Assembly (NCBI GenBank): GCA_943327755.2
Contig: CALPYF020000003.1
Location: 62,001 to 126,000, forward strand
DNA length: 64,000 nucleotides
Origin: Deinococcus hopiensis KR-140
Lineage (GTDB): Bacteria; Deinococcota; Deinococci; Deinococcales; Deinococcaceae
Reading direction: 5' to 3'
In this document: positions 24,273-32,191 of the stretch, in pieces
How positions within the stretch are numbered: position 1 is the first letter of the stretch
How the letters are laid out: each line of letters opens with the position of its first letter
The notes under the pieces: generated by a model
What the model saw: the letters and a program-made list of their open reading frames with translations, nothing else
Database searches by the model: none
Told to the model about the DNA's origin: nothing
Made by a program: the position numbers and the translations under genes

Positions 24273-24956
24273 TCAGTCGTCGTTGCGGGCGATGCTCAGC
24301 ACGTTCAGGAACTGCGCCAGTGCCATGGCGAAGCCCGCGACGTAGGTCAGCGCGGCGGCGGTCAGGACGCTGCGGGCGCCGCCAGTCGCCTCGGGGCTGC
24401 CGCTCAGGCCGGTCTGGTTCAGGTAGGCCAGGGCGCGGCGGCTGGCGTCGAACTCGACGGGCAGCGTGATCACGTGGAACAGCAGCGCCGCGCCGAACAG
24501 CACCACGCCCAGCCAGATCAGACCCGCGAAGTTCAGGAACACGCCCGCCATGAACAGCAGCGGCGCGAGGTTCATGCCCAGGCTCAGCGGAACGGCCAGG
24601 CGGCCCCGGGCGACCAGGGCGGGCATGCGCACGCGGTCCTGGATGGCGTGCCCCACCTCGTGCGCGGCGACGGCCATCGCGGCGACGCTGGGGACGCCGT
24701 ACACGCCCTCGCTGAGGTTCACGGTCTTGCGCATGGGGTCATAGTGGTCGCTGAGGCTGCCGGGGACGGCGTTCACGGGCACGTGGTTCAGGCCGTTGGC
24801 GTCGAGCATCATCCGGGCGACCTGCGCGCCGGTAAGGTTGCGAGGGTTGCGCACGGCGCTCCAGCGGCGGTAGGTGCGGGTCAGGGCACCCTGGATGACG
24901 AAGGACGCGACCAGGATGATCAGGAGCAGGGGGGTGTAGGGGCCGAGGAATTCCAT
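24273..24956 (-). CDS. Zinc metallopeptidase, membrane-bound (YugP family)
   Basis: This 227-residue integral membrane protease has a zinc-binding HEVGH motif (His99, Glu100, His103) flanked by three or four hydrophobic segments (residues 8-22, 120-160 and 200-220). It resembles the DUF2-type neutral zinc metallopeptidases annotated YugP, whose substrate is unknown; membrane protein quality control is plausible. The start at ATG 24956 has AGGAGG upstream at a normal distance and a TAAGAT box about 40 bases upstream, so this gene uses a leader. Confidence 0.85.
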   Translation of the reverse strand: MEFLGPYTPLLLIILVASFVIQGALTRTYRRWSAVRNPRNLTGAQVARMMLDANGLNHVPVNAVPGSLSDHYDPMRKTVNLSEGVYGVPSVAAMAVAAHEVGHAIQDRVRMPALVARGRLAVPLSLGMNLAPLLFMAGVFLNFAGLIWLGVVLFGAALLFHVITLPVEFDASRRALAYLNQTGLSGSPEATGGARSVLTAAALTYVAGFAMALAQFLNVLSIARNDD

Positions 24957-25047
24957 GTCAGACTGCCTCCTGCCTCATATCTTAGCGAAGCGCACTCAGA
25001 TTCTATGAGACGCCCATCTGGGTGCCTTGACCCGCTGACCTGTCGAA

Positions 25048-25084
25048 GGGGGCGCACCCACGGTTTCCCGCGTGGCGCGCCCCC
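25048..25084 (-). terminator. Terminator hairpin downstream of spoVS
   Basis: GGGGGCGC (25048-25055) pairs with GCGCCCCC (25077-25084), with an inner CCACG/CGTGG helix. It lies just past the spoVS stop on the minus strand. Confidence 0.7.
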
Positions 25085-25101
25085 TCCGGAACCGGCGGTC
25101 T

Positions 25102-25386
25102 TCAGCCCTGCGGGGCTATGGGGGCCGGAATCCCCTTGACGTAGAACCGCACGGCCGTACGTTCCTCTTCGTGGACATCCAGCTTGACGAATTCAGGCTG
25201 GGTGTAGAGGTCGATGCGGTCACCCACAAGGTAGCCGCGGGCGATGGCGAGGGCCTTGACAGCCTGATTGACCGCTGCAGGCCCGATGGCCTGAATGTCG
25301 ACCTCACCCTGCGACCGCAGGAGGGCCGCAATAGCTCCGGCAATGGCGTTGGGACGGGACGTGCCGGATACGCGCAGAGTTTCCAA
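25102..25386 (-). CDS. spoVS: SpoVS-family protein
   Basis: This 94-residue protein matches SpoVS closely: METLRVSGTSRPNAIAGAIA, then IQAIGPAAVNQAVKALAIARG and EERTAVRFYV. In Bacillus SpoVS affects septation and sporulation, and the family is also present in non-sporulating Deinococcus-Thermus, where the role is unclear; the fold is an Alba-like nucleic-acid-binding type. TTG at 25386 is preferred as start because AAGGAG lies seven bases before it and the resulting METLRVSG opening equals the family start. The ATG two codons upstream has the AAGGAG only one base away, too close. A TAATAT -10 candidate lies in the leader. Confidence 0.88.
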   Translation of the reverse strand: METLRVSGTSRPNAIAGAIAALLRSQGEVDIQAIGPAAVNQAVKALAIARGYLVGDRIDLYTQPEFVKLDVHEEERTAVRFYVKGIPAPIAPQG

Positions 25387-25441
25387 GATCATGCTCCTTT
25401 CGCACCGTCCGCCCGGAGGCAGAGGCTGAAACGATTTCATA

Positions 25442-25488
25442 TTAAGCGTGCCGGTCCGCAAAGGATGCTTAACATGTGCTTATCCACA
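25442..25488. promoter_or_regulatory. Dyad and DnaA-box like site upstream of spoVS
   Basis: In the 213-nt gap between divergent spoVS and the PhoX-type gene are TTAAGC (25442-25447) and GCTTAA (25467-25472), an inverted repeat with a 19-nt spacer, and a perfect DnaA box TTATCCACA at 25480-25488. They could regulate spoVS. A single box is not an origin. Confidence 0.4.
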
Positions 25489-25599
25489 CACGCCCCCCTT
25501 CGGGGGTGCAACGCTGCCGGCACCCTAGCGGCCCCGGCCTGACAGTGACCTGACACCCGATTGACCCTCAGGCCACAATGGCGCGGCATCCTTCGGCGC

Positions 25600-27294
25600 A
25601 TGACACAGGACACGGGCACCGCCAGCTTCTGGCACCGACTGCTGGACACCAGACTCACCCGCCGCAGCGCGCTGGGCAGCGCCGCCGCCACCGCCGCCGC
25701 GATCACCCTGCCGCTGACCATCAGCGAGGCCGACGCCGTGAACAACGGTGGCCCCAGCACCGTGGACCCCAAAACCGTGAAGCCCCAGACGGTCGCCCCG
25801 TTCCGCGCGATCCCCAGCGGGAACGCCGACGCCCTGACGCTGCCCGCCGGCTTCCGCTATCAGGTGCTGGCCCCCTGGGGTGAGGTCTTCACGGACGCCG
25901 GGCGCGAGATCGGCTTCAACCACGACTACGTCGGCTTCTTCCCCATCGACCTGCTCGAGGGCGGCCAGAGCAGCACCGACGCGCTGCTGACCATCAACCA
26001 CGAGTACGTGAACGCCCTGTTCGTCGGCGGCGACACCAAGAACCGCACGCCCGGGCAGATCAGGGCCGAGATGGAAGCCATGGGCGTCAGCGTGGTGCGC
26101 GTGCGCAAGGAGGGCGGCAAGTGGGCCATCGTGCCCGACCCCCGCAACCGCCGCATCGACGCGCTGACCGACATCGAACTGACCGGCCCGGCGCGCGGTT
26201 CGGCCGCCGTGAAGGGCGCGACCATGGTCAAGGGCACCGTCGGCAACTGCTCGGGCGGGCAGACCCCCTGGGGCACCCTCCTGACCTGCGAGGAGAACGT
26301 GGACGGCTATACCAAGGCCTGGGCCGGCAGCGGGTACGAGGCCATGCACCAGGGCTGGGTGACCGAGATCGACCCCTTCGACCCCAAGTCCACGCCGAAG
26401 AAGCGCACCGCGATGGGCCGCTTCCGGCACGAGAACGTCGCCGTGACCGTCGCCGCCGACGGCCGCGTCGTGGGGTACATGGGCGACGACATGCAGGACT
26501 CCTGCGTGTACAAGTTCGTGTCGCGCGGCAAGTACAACCCCAAAGACCGCGCCGCGAACCTGACGCTGCTGGAAGACGGCGACCTGTACGTCGCGAACTT
26601 CGGCAACGGCAGCTGGGTGCTGCTGGACTACGACCGCAACAAGAAACTCCAGGAAGCCAAGGGCGCCGACGGCAAGGCCCTGTTCGCCAGTCAGGCGGAC
26701 GTGCTCGCCGACGCCCGCGCCAGCGCCCTGGCCGTGGGCGGCACCCCGGTCGACCGCCCGGAGGACATCGAGATCCACCCCCGCACCGGCGAGGTGTACG
26801 TCGCCCTGACGAACAACAGCAAGCACGGCAACTACTTCGGGCAGATCATCAAGTTCCGCGAGAAGGGGGACGACTGGACCGCGCAGACGTTCCTGTGGGA
26901 GGTGTTCGCCGTGGGCGGCCCGCAGAGCGGTTTCGCCAGCCCCGACAACCTCGTGTTCGACCCGTACGGCAACCTGTGGATGGTCACGGACAACAGCGAC
27001 CTGAGCACCAACCCCATCAAGGGCTTCCACGGGAACAACGCCATGTTCTTCTTCCCCACTGAGGGACCCAACGCCGGGAAGGCGTACCGCTTCGCGATCG
27101 GCCCGGTGGACGCCGAGATGACCGGCCCCGTCTGGTCCCCCGACGGCAAGACGCTGTTCCTTTCCATCCAGCACCCCGGTGAAGACAGCGAGAGCCTCGA
27201 CAAGCTCCGCTCGAACTTCGCCGCGAAGGCGGGCAGCAATGTCCCGCGCCCCACGCTGGTCGCCATCGAGGGCTTCCCCGGATGGCGCGCGTGA
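25600..27294 (+). CDS. PhoX-type alkaline phosphatase (DUF839), TAT-exported
   Basis: This 564-residue protein has a twin-arginine type signal (LTRRSALGSAAATAAAI at about 18-35) and the DUF839 beta-propeller of PhoX phosphatases, which use calcium and iron to release phosphate from organophosphates outside the cell. Family marks are FNHDYVGFFP, TINHEYVNALFV, NCSGGQTPWGTLLTCEEN and ASPDNLVFDPYGNLW. Length fits PhoX. ATG 25600 was chosen because it places the twin-arginine at the expected distance; an upstream TTG at 25561 adds 13 codons. No clear Pho box was seen upstream, so phosphate control is not demonstrated. A short gene overlaps its end. Confidence 0.88.
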   Translation: MTQDTGTASFWHRLLDTRLTRRSALGSAAATAAAITLPLTISEADAVNNGGPSTVDPKTVKPQTVAPFRAIPSGNADALTLPAGFRYQVLAPWGEVFTDAGREIGFNHDYVGFFPIDLLEGGQSSTDALLTINHEYVNALFVGGDTKNRTPGQIRAEMEAMGVSVVRVRKEGGKWAIVPDPRNRRIDALTDIELTGPARGSAAVKGATMVKGTVGNCSGGQTPWGTLLTCEENVDGYTKAWAGSGYEAMHQGWVTEIDPFDPKSTPKKRTAMGRFRHENVAVTVAADGRVVGYMGDDMQDSCVYKFVSRGKYNPKDRAANLTLLEDGDLYVANFGNGSWVLLDYDRNKKLQEAKGADGKALFASQADVLADARASALAVGGTPVDRPEDIEIHPRTGEVYVALTNNSKHGNYFGQIIKFREKGDDWTAQTFLWEVFAVGGPQSGFASPDNLVFDPYGNLWMVTDNSDLSTNPIKGFHGNNAMFFFPTEGPNAGKAYRFAIGPVDAEMTGPVWSPDGKTLFLSIQHPGEDSESLDKLRSNFAAKAGSNVPRPTLVAIEGFPGWRA

Positions 27295-27623
27295 CCGCCG
27301 CTGGCCTGCCCCCCGTGAAGGCTCCCTGGATCGTCGGTCGTCCCGCGCTGCTGGAACACGCCGCCGCCGACTACCTGAACGAACTGGCCCGCCAGCGCCC
27401 CTGGACCCGCGCCCGCGCCGAGGAGCTGCTGGAGCGCCTGGACACCCACCTGGGCGAACCCGCCCCGCTGCTGGCCTACACCCGCCTGACCGGCGAGGCG
27501 TGGCTGCGCACCCTGCCCGAACAGGAGCGCCCCGAGGCCGCCGACCTGCTGGGCGACTTCCGCGCGTACCTGCGCGACTGGGGCTGGCTGGACCACGCCC
27601 GCCCCGTCAACCAGCCCGACTGA
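27291..27623 (+). CDS. Uncharacterised small helical protein
   Basis: This 110-residue helical protein starts with GTG 27291 overlapping the phosphatase stop as GTGA, so it is probably co-translated. An ATG at 27282 would give 13 nt of overlap and three more residues. It is rich in Leu, Ala, Glu and Arg and its first 60 residues faintly recall the SAM-like domain of tyrosine recombinases, but no catalytic region follows, so I assign no function. Confidence 0.65.
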   Translation: MTAAGLPPVKAPWIVGRPALLEHAAADYLNELARQRPWTRARAEELLERLDTHLGEPAPLLAYTRLTGEAWLRTLPEQERPEAADLLGDFRAYLRDWGWLDHARPVNQPD

Positions 27624-27636
27624 CCCGAACCCCGGA

Positions 27637-27681
27637 CACGAACGCGCGCCCCCTACTGAGCTGAGGGGGCGCATTCGTGTC
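27637..27681. terminator. Bidirectional terminator between convergent genes
   Basis: GCGCCCCCT (27646-27654) pairs with AGGGGGCGC (27664-27672), with outer ACACGAA/TTCGTGT extending the stem. Confidence 0.85.
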
Positions 27682-27701
27682 AGGGTCGTCTTCTGGTCAG
27701 G

Positions 27702-28829
27702 TCATTTCGTGTTCAGGAAATCCAGGATGGCCGCCGCCAGTGCCTGCGCCAGCCGCTCGCGGTACGCGGCGCTCGCCAGTTTCGGGCCCTCGACCGGGCT
27801 GGAGCCGAAGCCCACCTCGACCAGAATCGCGGGCGTGGTGGGGTTCTTGATCACGTAGAAGGCGTCGGTCTGCACGCCGCGATTCACGGCGCCGGTCGCG
27901 GCGATCAGCCGGGATTGCACCTTCTGCGCCAGCTGGCGGCTGAAGGAGATCTTCGCCTGCGCGAGGATGTCCCCCAGTTCCTTCTGCGCCGTCCCGGCGG
28001 CCTGCCGGGTGAGTTCCTCACCGACGCTGCCCCCACCGTTTTCGAGGACGGCGAGGCTGCGGTTCCCGCCCGCGAGCGGCTGCCCGAAGTAGTACGTCTC
28101 GATGCCCTGCGCGCCAGGACCGGCGGAGTTCACGTGAATGCTGACGAAGGCGCTGACCACGCCGTTGTTCGCCATGTTCGACCGCGCCGCGAGGTCACGC
28201 CGCTTGTCCGCGTTGAGGTGCTGGTCCCGGCTGCGGGTCAGGATGACGTCCACGCCGTGCTGCACGAGTTCCGCGCGGGTGCGCAGCGCGACGTCCAGGG
28301 TGACGTCCTCCTCCTTCACCCAGCGGCTGACCGCGCCCGGGTCAATCCCGCCGTGCCCGGCGTCCAGCACGATCCGGGGCCGGTTGGCCGCGGCGGTCGA
28401 GGCCGCGCGGGTCACGACCGCCGGGGGGCGCGCGGGGGTGGGGGACGCCGTGACGGGCCGCGCCGGGACGGCGGACGCCGCCACGCTGCTGGGCACGTCG
28501 ATGACCAGCCGGGCGGGTTGACCTCCCCCGGCGGGCAGCACGCTGACCTTCGCACTGGCGTGCCCTTTGGCCAGGGTGACGGTCACGGTGCGGCCTGCGA
28601 CCGCGTATGCGGTCACGCCCGACGCACTCAGCGGGCCCTGATCGGCCTTCAGCGGGGCGCCCAGGGTGACGGTCACGCTCTGCCCGGCGACCCTGCTGCT
28701 GGCGGTCGTGGTGGCGGGCAGGTCGAACACCAGCCGGGTGTACCCGTCGTGCTGCCCGACCCGGGGCGCGGCGTGCGCGCCGCCGAGCAGCAGGCCTCCC
28801 AGCAGGAGGGTTCTCACGGTCCTGATCAT
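27702..28829 (-). CDS. N-acetylmuramoyl-L-alanine amidase with AMIN domain (AmiC type)
   Basis: This 375-residue secreted enzyme cleaves the bond between muramic acid and the stem peptide in peptidoglycan, usually to separate daughter cells. A signal peptide (MIRTVRTLLLGGLLLGGAHA) is followed by an AMIN domain (about residues 24-125) that targets septal or envelope sites, a Pro/Ala linker, and an Amidase_3 domain with zinc ligands in LDAGHGGIDPGA and SIHVNS. ATG 28829 is supported by the signal peptide and by GAAGGA four bases upstream. The FtsEX-EnvC-like gene set at 33.7-36.6 kb is a natural activator system for such enzymes. Confidence 0.92.
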   Translation of the reverse strand: MIRTVRTLLLGGLLLGGAHAAPRVGQHDGYTRLVFDLPATTTASSRVAGQSVTVTLGAPLKADQGPLSASGVTAYAVAGRTVTVTLAKGHASAKVSVLPAGGGQPARLVIDVPSSVAASAVPARPVTASPTPARPPAVVTRAASTAAANRPRIVLDAGHGGIDPGAVSRWVKEEDVTLDVALRTRAELVQHGVDVILTRSRDQHLNADKRRDLAARSNMANNGVVSAFVSIHVNSAGPGAQGIETYYFGQPLAGGNRSLAVLENGGGSVGEELTRQAAGTAQKELGDILAQAKISFSRQLAQKVQSRLIAATGAVNRGVQTDAFYVIKNPTTPAILVEVGFGSSPVEGPKLASAAYRERLAQALAAAILDFLNTK

Positions 28830-28911
28830 GCGGTCCTTCGCGGGGCTGTTCACTGCCGGGAAGTGTACCGCCCGGCGCGCGTTTCCCGGATGGGAGCGGC
28901 GTGCCGGGCGT

Positions 28912-28990
28912 CTCATACGGACTCCGGTTGAAGGTTTGCAGAACCTTTCAACCCGAGCGGACTCGGAGAGCTGCGGGGCAGAGCGAGCAG
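28912..28990. repeat. Intergenic structured element (candidate dispersed repeat)
   Basis: This stretch carries GGTTGAAGGTT/AACCTTTCAACC (28926-28952, one bulge), CCGAG/CTCGG (28953-28966) and GCAGAGCGAGCAGG. It opens with a TCTCATACGGACTCCGG-like phrase of the kind I associate with small dispersed repeats in Deinococcus. Read on the opposite strand it shares TGCTCGCTC(C/T)GC with the element at 4612-4741. Confidence 0.45.
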
Positions 28991-28996
28991 GAGAAC

Positions 28997-29029
28997 AACG
29001 GGTTGCGAACTCCACGCCCGCAACCCGTT
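28997..29029 (-). terminator. Terminator of the Rrf2 gene
   Basis: Perfect 11-bp arms AACGGGTTGCG (28997-29007) and CGCAACCCGTT (29019-29029), 12 nt past the Rrf2 stop codon. Confidence 0.85.
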
Positions 29030-29040
29030 TCATGTGCGGG

Positions 29041-29508
29041 TCAGGCGTTCGGTTTCAGCAGGTGCCCCAGGCAATGGCCGTAACTGACGCCCTGCTGCGC
29101 GTCCAGCACGAGGTCCTGCACGCTGAATTCCTGCAGGACGCCCAGCATCGCGTCGCGCATGCGGGTGTAGATGGTGTTGCGGGCGTGGCAGCGCGCCTCC
29201 TCCACGCAGGGGTCGTGCCAGTTCAGGCTGATGCACGACAGCGGCGCGACCGGTCCGTCGATGGCGCGCACCACCTCGCACAGGCTGATGAGCTGTGGCT
29301 TGCGGGCCAGGGCGTACCCGCCGCCGATGCCCTTCTTGCTCTTCACGACGCCCTTGGCGGTCAGGGCGGCCAAGATGCGCACGAGGTACGGGCGGTGCAC
29401 GCCGGTCGCCTCGCTGATCTCCTCGCTGGACACCCAGCGGTCCAGGGCCTGCGACCCCAGGAAGCCCAGGGCCTGGAAGGCGTACACGTCGGTGGCGGAA
29501 AGCCGCAT
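29041..29508 (-). CDS. Rrf2-family transcriptional regulator with likely Fe-S ligands
   Basis: This 155-residue winged-helix regulator (HTH near residues 28-48, wing at GIGGGYALAR) carries three cysteines in the effector loop, Cys92, Cys101 and Cys107, a C-x8-C-x5-C spacing, which differs from the C-x5-C-x5-C of IscR. That suggests an iron-sulfur cluster sensor such as the NO/redox type, not a certain IscR. Its targets are unknown; no isc/suf operon is adjacent. ATG 29508 has TACACT (plus 29516-29521) seven bases upstream, a leaderless layout. It is followed by a terminator at 28997-29029. Confidence 0.88.
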   Translation of the reverse strand: MRLSATDVYAFQALGFLGSQALDRWVSSEEISEATGVHRPYLVRILAALTAKGVVKSKKGIGGGYALARKPQLISLCEVVRAIDGPVAPLSCISLNWHDPCVEEARCHARNTIYTRMRDAMLGVLQEFSVQDLVLDAQQGVSYGHCLGHLLKPNA

Positions 29509-29529
29509 GGGGCGCAGTGTACCGCGCCG

Positions 29530-30393
29530 TTAGCCTACCCGGGTGGGGTACTGGGCGCGCAGGTACGCCAGCGCGACCGGATCGACCTGCCCGCCACTCA
29601 CCCAGCGTTCCTCCAGGTTCTCGGTGCCGAACAGTGCCCAGGCTGCAGCCTCGGTGTCGGCGTCCCAGGGACCGCCGGGCAGGGTGGTGGCGTGCCCCTG
29701 CGTGACCAGCAGGGCGCGCAGCCACGCGAGTTCCTCCCCGGTCAGGGGCCGGGTGCTCTCGGGGCGGGTGAACAGCAGGTCATGCAGGTCCAGCAGCCGC
29801 GCGAGTTCCCGGCAGGGGTCGGTGTGATCGTCCGCGCGGAGGTTCACCCAGTCGTCCGTCAGTCCGCCGTAGCCGCGCCCCGGTCCGGCGCACAGCAGGG
29901 CCGCGGACTGCCGCCCGCGCCGGTCCCCGCCCGCCGCGTCCCCGGCGTTCAGGGCCGCCAGCAGGCGCCGGGGCAGCGGCAGGTCCGATCCGGCCTCCCA
30001 GGCGGCGCGCATGGCCTCCACGACGCCTGGCCCGGCCAGGATGTTGCCCTGGATGGCGACGTCGGCGGCGGCGTACCCGCCCGCCCAGGCGTGGCAGTCC
30101 GGGCCCGTGAAGGTGGTGCTGCGTCCGTCGGCGCCGACCAGCCCGAACTGGCGCTGCGCGATGCCGGAGTCGGTCGCCTGGAAGTGCGCGCCCACGGCGG
30201 CGGCGTCCAGCCCGGTGGCCAGCAGGCGCAGGCCCTCGGGGCCGAAGGTGGGGTTCACGTAACTCTGCGTGGCGACGGCCCCCACGCCGCCGCGCACGAA
30301 GGGCACCAGCGCGCCCACGGCGAGGAACTTGCTGGCGACCGCCACACCCAGGTCACCCGTGCGGGCGTCGCGGCCCACGATGGAAAAGGTCAT
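29530..30393 (-). CDS. DUF1028 protein
   Basis: This 287-residue protein opens with TFSIVGRDARTGDLGVAVASKF and contains GPDCHAWAGG and YAAADVAIQGNIL, characteristic of DUF1028, a family with an Ntn-hydrolase-like fold and suspected peptidase/amidase or glutamine-like chemistry that has not been shown. The last 80 residues form a separate region of a type annotated as peptidoglycan-binding-like in other DUF1028 proteins, present here as a Leu/Trp-rich stretch. ATG 30393 has TAGCCT (plus 30400-30405) six bases upstream. It shares a divergent 50-bp region with the kinase gene. Confidence 0.8.
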   Translation of the reverse strand: MTFSIVGRDARTGDLGVAVASKFLAVGALVPFVRGGVGAVATQSYVNPTFGPEGLRLLATGLDAAAVGAHFQATDSGIAQRQFGLVGADGRSTTFTGPDCHAWAGGYAAADVAIQGNILAGPGVVEAMRAAWEAGSDLPLPRRLLAALNAGDAAGGDRRGRQSAALLCAGPGRGYGGLTDDWVNLRADDHTDPCRELARLLDLHDLLFTRPESTRPLTGEELAWLRALLVTQGHATTLPGGPWDADTEAAAWALFGTENLEERWVSGGQVDPVALAYLRAQYPTRVG

Positions 30394-30443
30394 GCGTGCA
30401 GGCTAGCGCCTCCCCGCCGGGGCGGCACTGTACGCTCCGTGAC

Positions 30444-31007
30444 ATGACCGAGGGGACTGGGCAGAGCGGGCGGGGCGTGATCTGGGTGCTGAGCGGCAGT
30501 CCTGGCGCGGGCAAGTCCAGCGTGTCGCGCTCGCTGCTGGCGCGCTTCCCGTTCGGGCTGCACCTGCCCATCGACGACCTGCGCGAGATGGTCGTGTCGG
30601 GCCTCGCGCATCCGGCTCTGAACCACCCGCCGGAGGCCGTGCGGCAGTTCGCGCTGGCCCGCACGGCCGCGGCGCAGACGGCCCGCCTGTACGCGCAGGA
30701 GGGCTTCGCGGTGGTGATCGACGACGTGCTGTGGCCCGCCGATCTGGCGTTCATGGCGCGGCACTGGAATGGGCTGGAGGTGCGCCCGGTGCGGCTGTTC
30801 ACGACGCTGGAGGTCGCGCACGAACGCAACCGCACCCGCACGAACAAGACATACGACACGTCGGTCCTCGCGCCGCTGATCAACGGGCTGTACCCGCAGA
30901 TGCCCCCCGGGATCTACCGGGAGGCCGGGTGGGCGGTCGTGGACAGCAGCGTCCTGACGCTGGAGGCCACCGTGGACGCCCTGCTGCGCCTGGAGTGGCC
31001 CGCGTGA
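30444..31007 (+). CDS. P-loop kinase of the chloramphenicol-phosphotransferase-like group
   Basis: This 187-residue protein has a Walker A GSPGAGKS (18-25) and the layout of CPT-like small-molecule kinases: LPIDDLREMV soon after, VVIDDVLWP mid-protein, and RTNKTYDTSV near the lid. These proteins phosphorylate hydroxylated small molecules or antibiotics, but the substrate is unknown. ATG 30444 lies seven bases after TACGCT (30431-30436), leaderless. Its stop overlaps the next gene as GTGA, so the two are co-translated. Confidence 0.8.
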   Translation: MTEGTGQSGRGVIWVLSGSPGAGKSSVSRSLLARFPFGLHLPIDDLREMVVSGLAHPALNHPPEAVRQFALARTAAAQTARLYAQEGFAVVIDDVLWPADLAFMARHWNGLEVRPVRLFTTLEVAHERNRTRTNKTYDTSVLAPLINGLYPQMPPGIYREAGWAVVDSSVLTLEATVDALLRLEWPA

Positions 31008-31447
31008 CGGAGGCGGTCGTGACCGGGTCGTGGTTCGTGGTGCGGACCAGCCTGCCGCTGTGGCGCACGCGGGACAACCCCAGCGTGACGTACGCGCCAC
31101 TGCCGGACGGGCGGGTGGTGGACACCGTGCGCTTCACCCGTCGGGGGCGACCGGGGTTGATCATCGGCGTGGACACACCGCTGCCCGATGGGGGCTGGGC
31201 GTGGCGCGGCGTGAGCCTCCTGACGCGGTTCACGGTCAGCCGCTGGCGGGTGCTCGCCGCCGGGGACGGCTGGGCGGTCACGGTGTTCGAGCGGACACCG
31301 TTCACGCCCGCCGGACTGGACGTGTACGCCCGCACGCCTGCTCTCAACGCGGCGCAGGAGGGGGAGGTACAGGCCGCCCTGAACGGCCTCCCGGGGGTGC
31401 AGCCGTTCCGCGCGGCGCTGTTCAGCCCCCGGCACGACGGACGGTGA
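31004..31447 (+). CDS. Lipocalin-like small protein
   Basis: This 147-residue protein begins at GTG 31004 overlapping the kinase stop. It shows a G-x-W opening (GSWFVVRTSLPLW) and a run of alternating strands (NPSVTYAPLPDGRVVDTVRF, later WAWRG and WAVTVFERTP), the pattern of lipocalin-type barrels that bind small hydrophobic molecules. No signal peptide is seen, so it is probably cytoplasmic. The assignment rests on strand pattern and the GxW motif only. Confidence 0.5.
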   Translation: MTEAVVTGSWFVVRTSLPLWRTRDNPSVTYAPLPDGRVVDTVRFTRRGRPGLIIGVDTPLPDGGWAWRGVSLLTRFTVSRWRVLAAGDGWAVTVFERTPFTPAGLDVYARTPALNAAQEGEVQAALNGLPGVQPFRAALFSPRHDGR

Positions 31448-31450
31448 GAA

Positions 31451-32020
31451 TCAGCCGATGACGCTCCTGACCTTCGCGGCCATGTTCGGCGGGTACAGCA
31501 CCGCGAACTGACCACGCTGGTCGGCCCACACGCGGTTCATGTCGTCGTAGCCCATCGCCACGTAGCCCAGCAGGGGGTCCATGATGAACACCTGCCGGGT
31601 CTGGTCGTTGTAGCCCATCAACACGCGCCAGTGCGGGATGACCTGCCCCTGCGCCGTGATGTGGCTCTGCAGGGCGATCACAGGCAGGCCGCTGCGGATG
31701 GCGGCGCGGGCGGTGTTCACGCTGCCCCCGGTGAACAGCCGCGCCTGCATCCCCACGCGCGGGGCGAAGTCCACGATGGCCTGCGCGGTCATGTACGACC
31801 GTTCGGTGGGGCGGGTCAGGCGGCTCACCTCGGTCATGTCCACCCGCAGCCCGAAGTACCCCAGCACCTGCGTGATGCTGGCCGGGCCGCAGGCGTTGTA
31901 CGACTGGCGGATCAGCGGCATGCCGCTCAGGACGTACCCGGGCGGCGTGGGGGTGGGCGCGGCGGCCCGCGCGGGGAGGCTCAGGGCACAGGCGAGGACC
32001 AGCAGGCGGGCGAGATGCAC
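31451..32020 (-). CDS. Exported C39-family cysteine peptidase
   Basis: This 189-residue protein has a signal peptide (start GTG 32020, hydrophobic LLVLACALSLPARA) and a C39 peptidase-like domain: Cys44 in YNACGPAS, His in HWRVLMGYN, and MDPLLG following. Such proteins cleave bacteriocin leaders in exporters, but free secreted versions occur as well and their targets are unknown. A longer frame to 32086 was dropped because its added residues are not signal-like. It sits 4 bp downstream of the lipocalin-like gene, convergently. Confidence 0.78.
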   Translation of the reverse strand: MHLARLLVLACALSLPARAAAPTPTPPGYVLSGMPLIRQSYNACGPASITQVLGYFGLRVDMTEVSRLTRPTERSYMTAQAIVDFAPRVGMQARLFTGGSVNTARAAIRSGLPVIALQSHITAQGQVIPHWRVLMGYNDQTRQVFIMDPLLGYVAMGYDDMNRVWADQRGQFAVLYPPNMAAKVRSVIG

Positions 32021-32085
32021 CCGCGCAGCATCGCACAGGCACACTGACCACTTTGTCTCTGCCCGGCACCCCGGGCCACACACCA

Positions 32086-32121
32086 CCGCGCCGCGCCCCT
32101 GAAATGGGAGACGCGGCGCGG
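32086..32121 (-). terminator. Terminator hairpin downstream of ctpA-type gene
   Basis: Perfect 10-bp arms CCGCGCCGCG (32086-32095) and CGCGGCGCGG (32112-32121) about 70 bp past the S41 peptidase stop; no U tract. Confidence 0.6.
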
Positions 32122-32191
32122 CAGAGTGGTCCGGGAGGCCAGGGCGGATCAGTTGCAGCAGGACTGCCCCGGTCCCGGAGCCTTCACGCCG

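Noticed and set aside
25480..25488. Replication origin
   Set aside because: Only one DnaA box and no AT-rich unwinding region or dnaA/dnaN neighbours.
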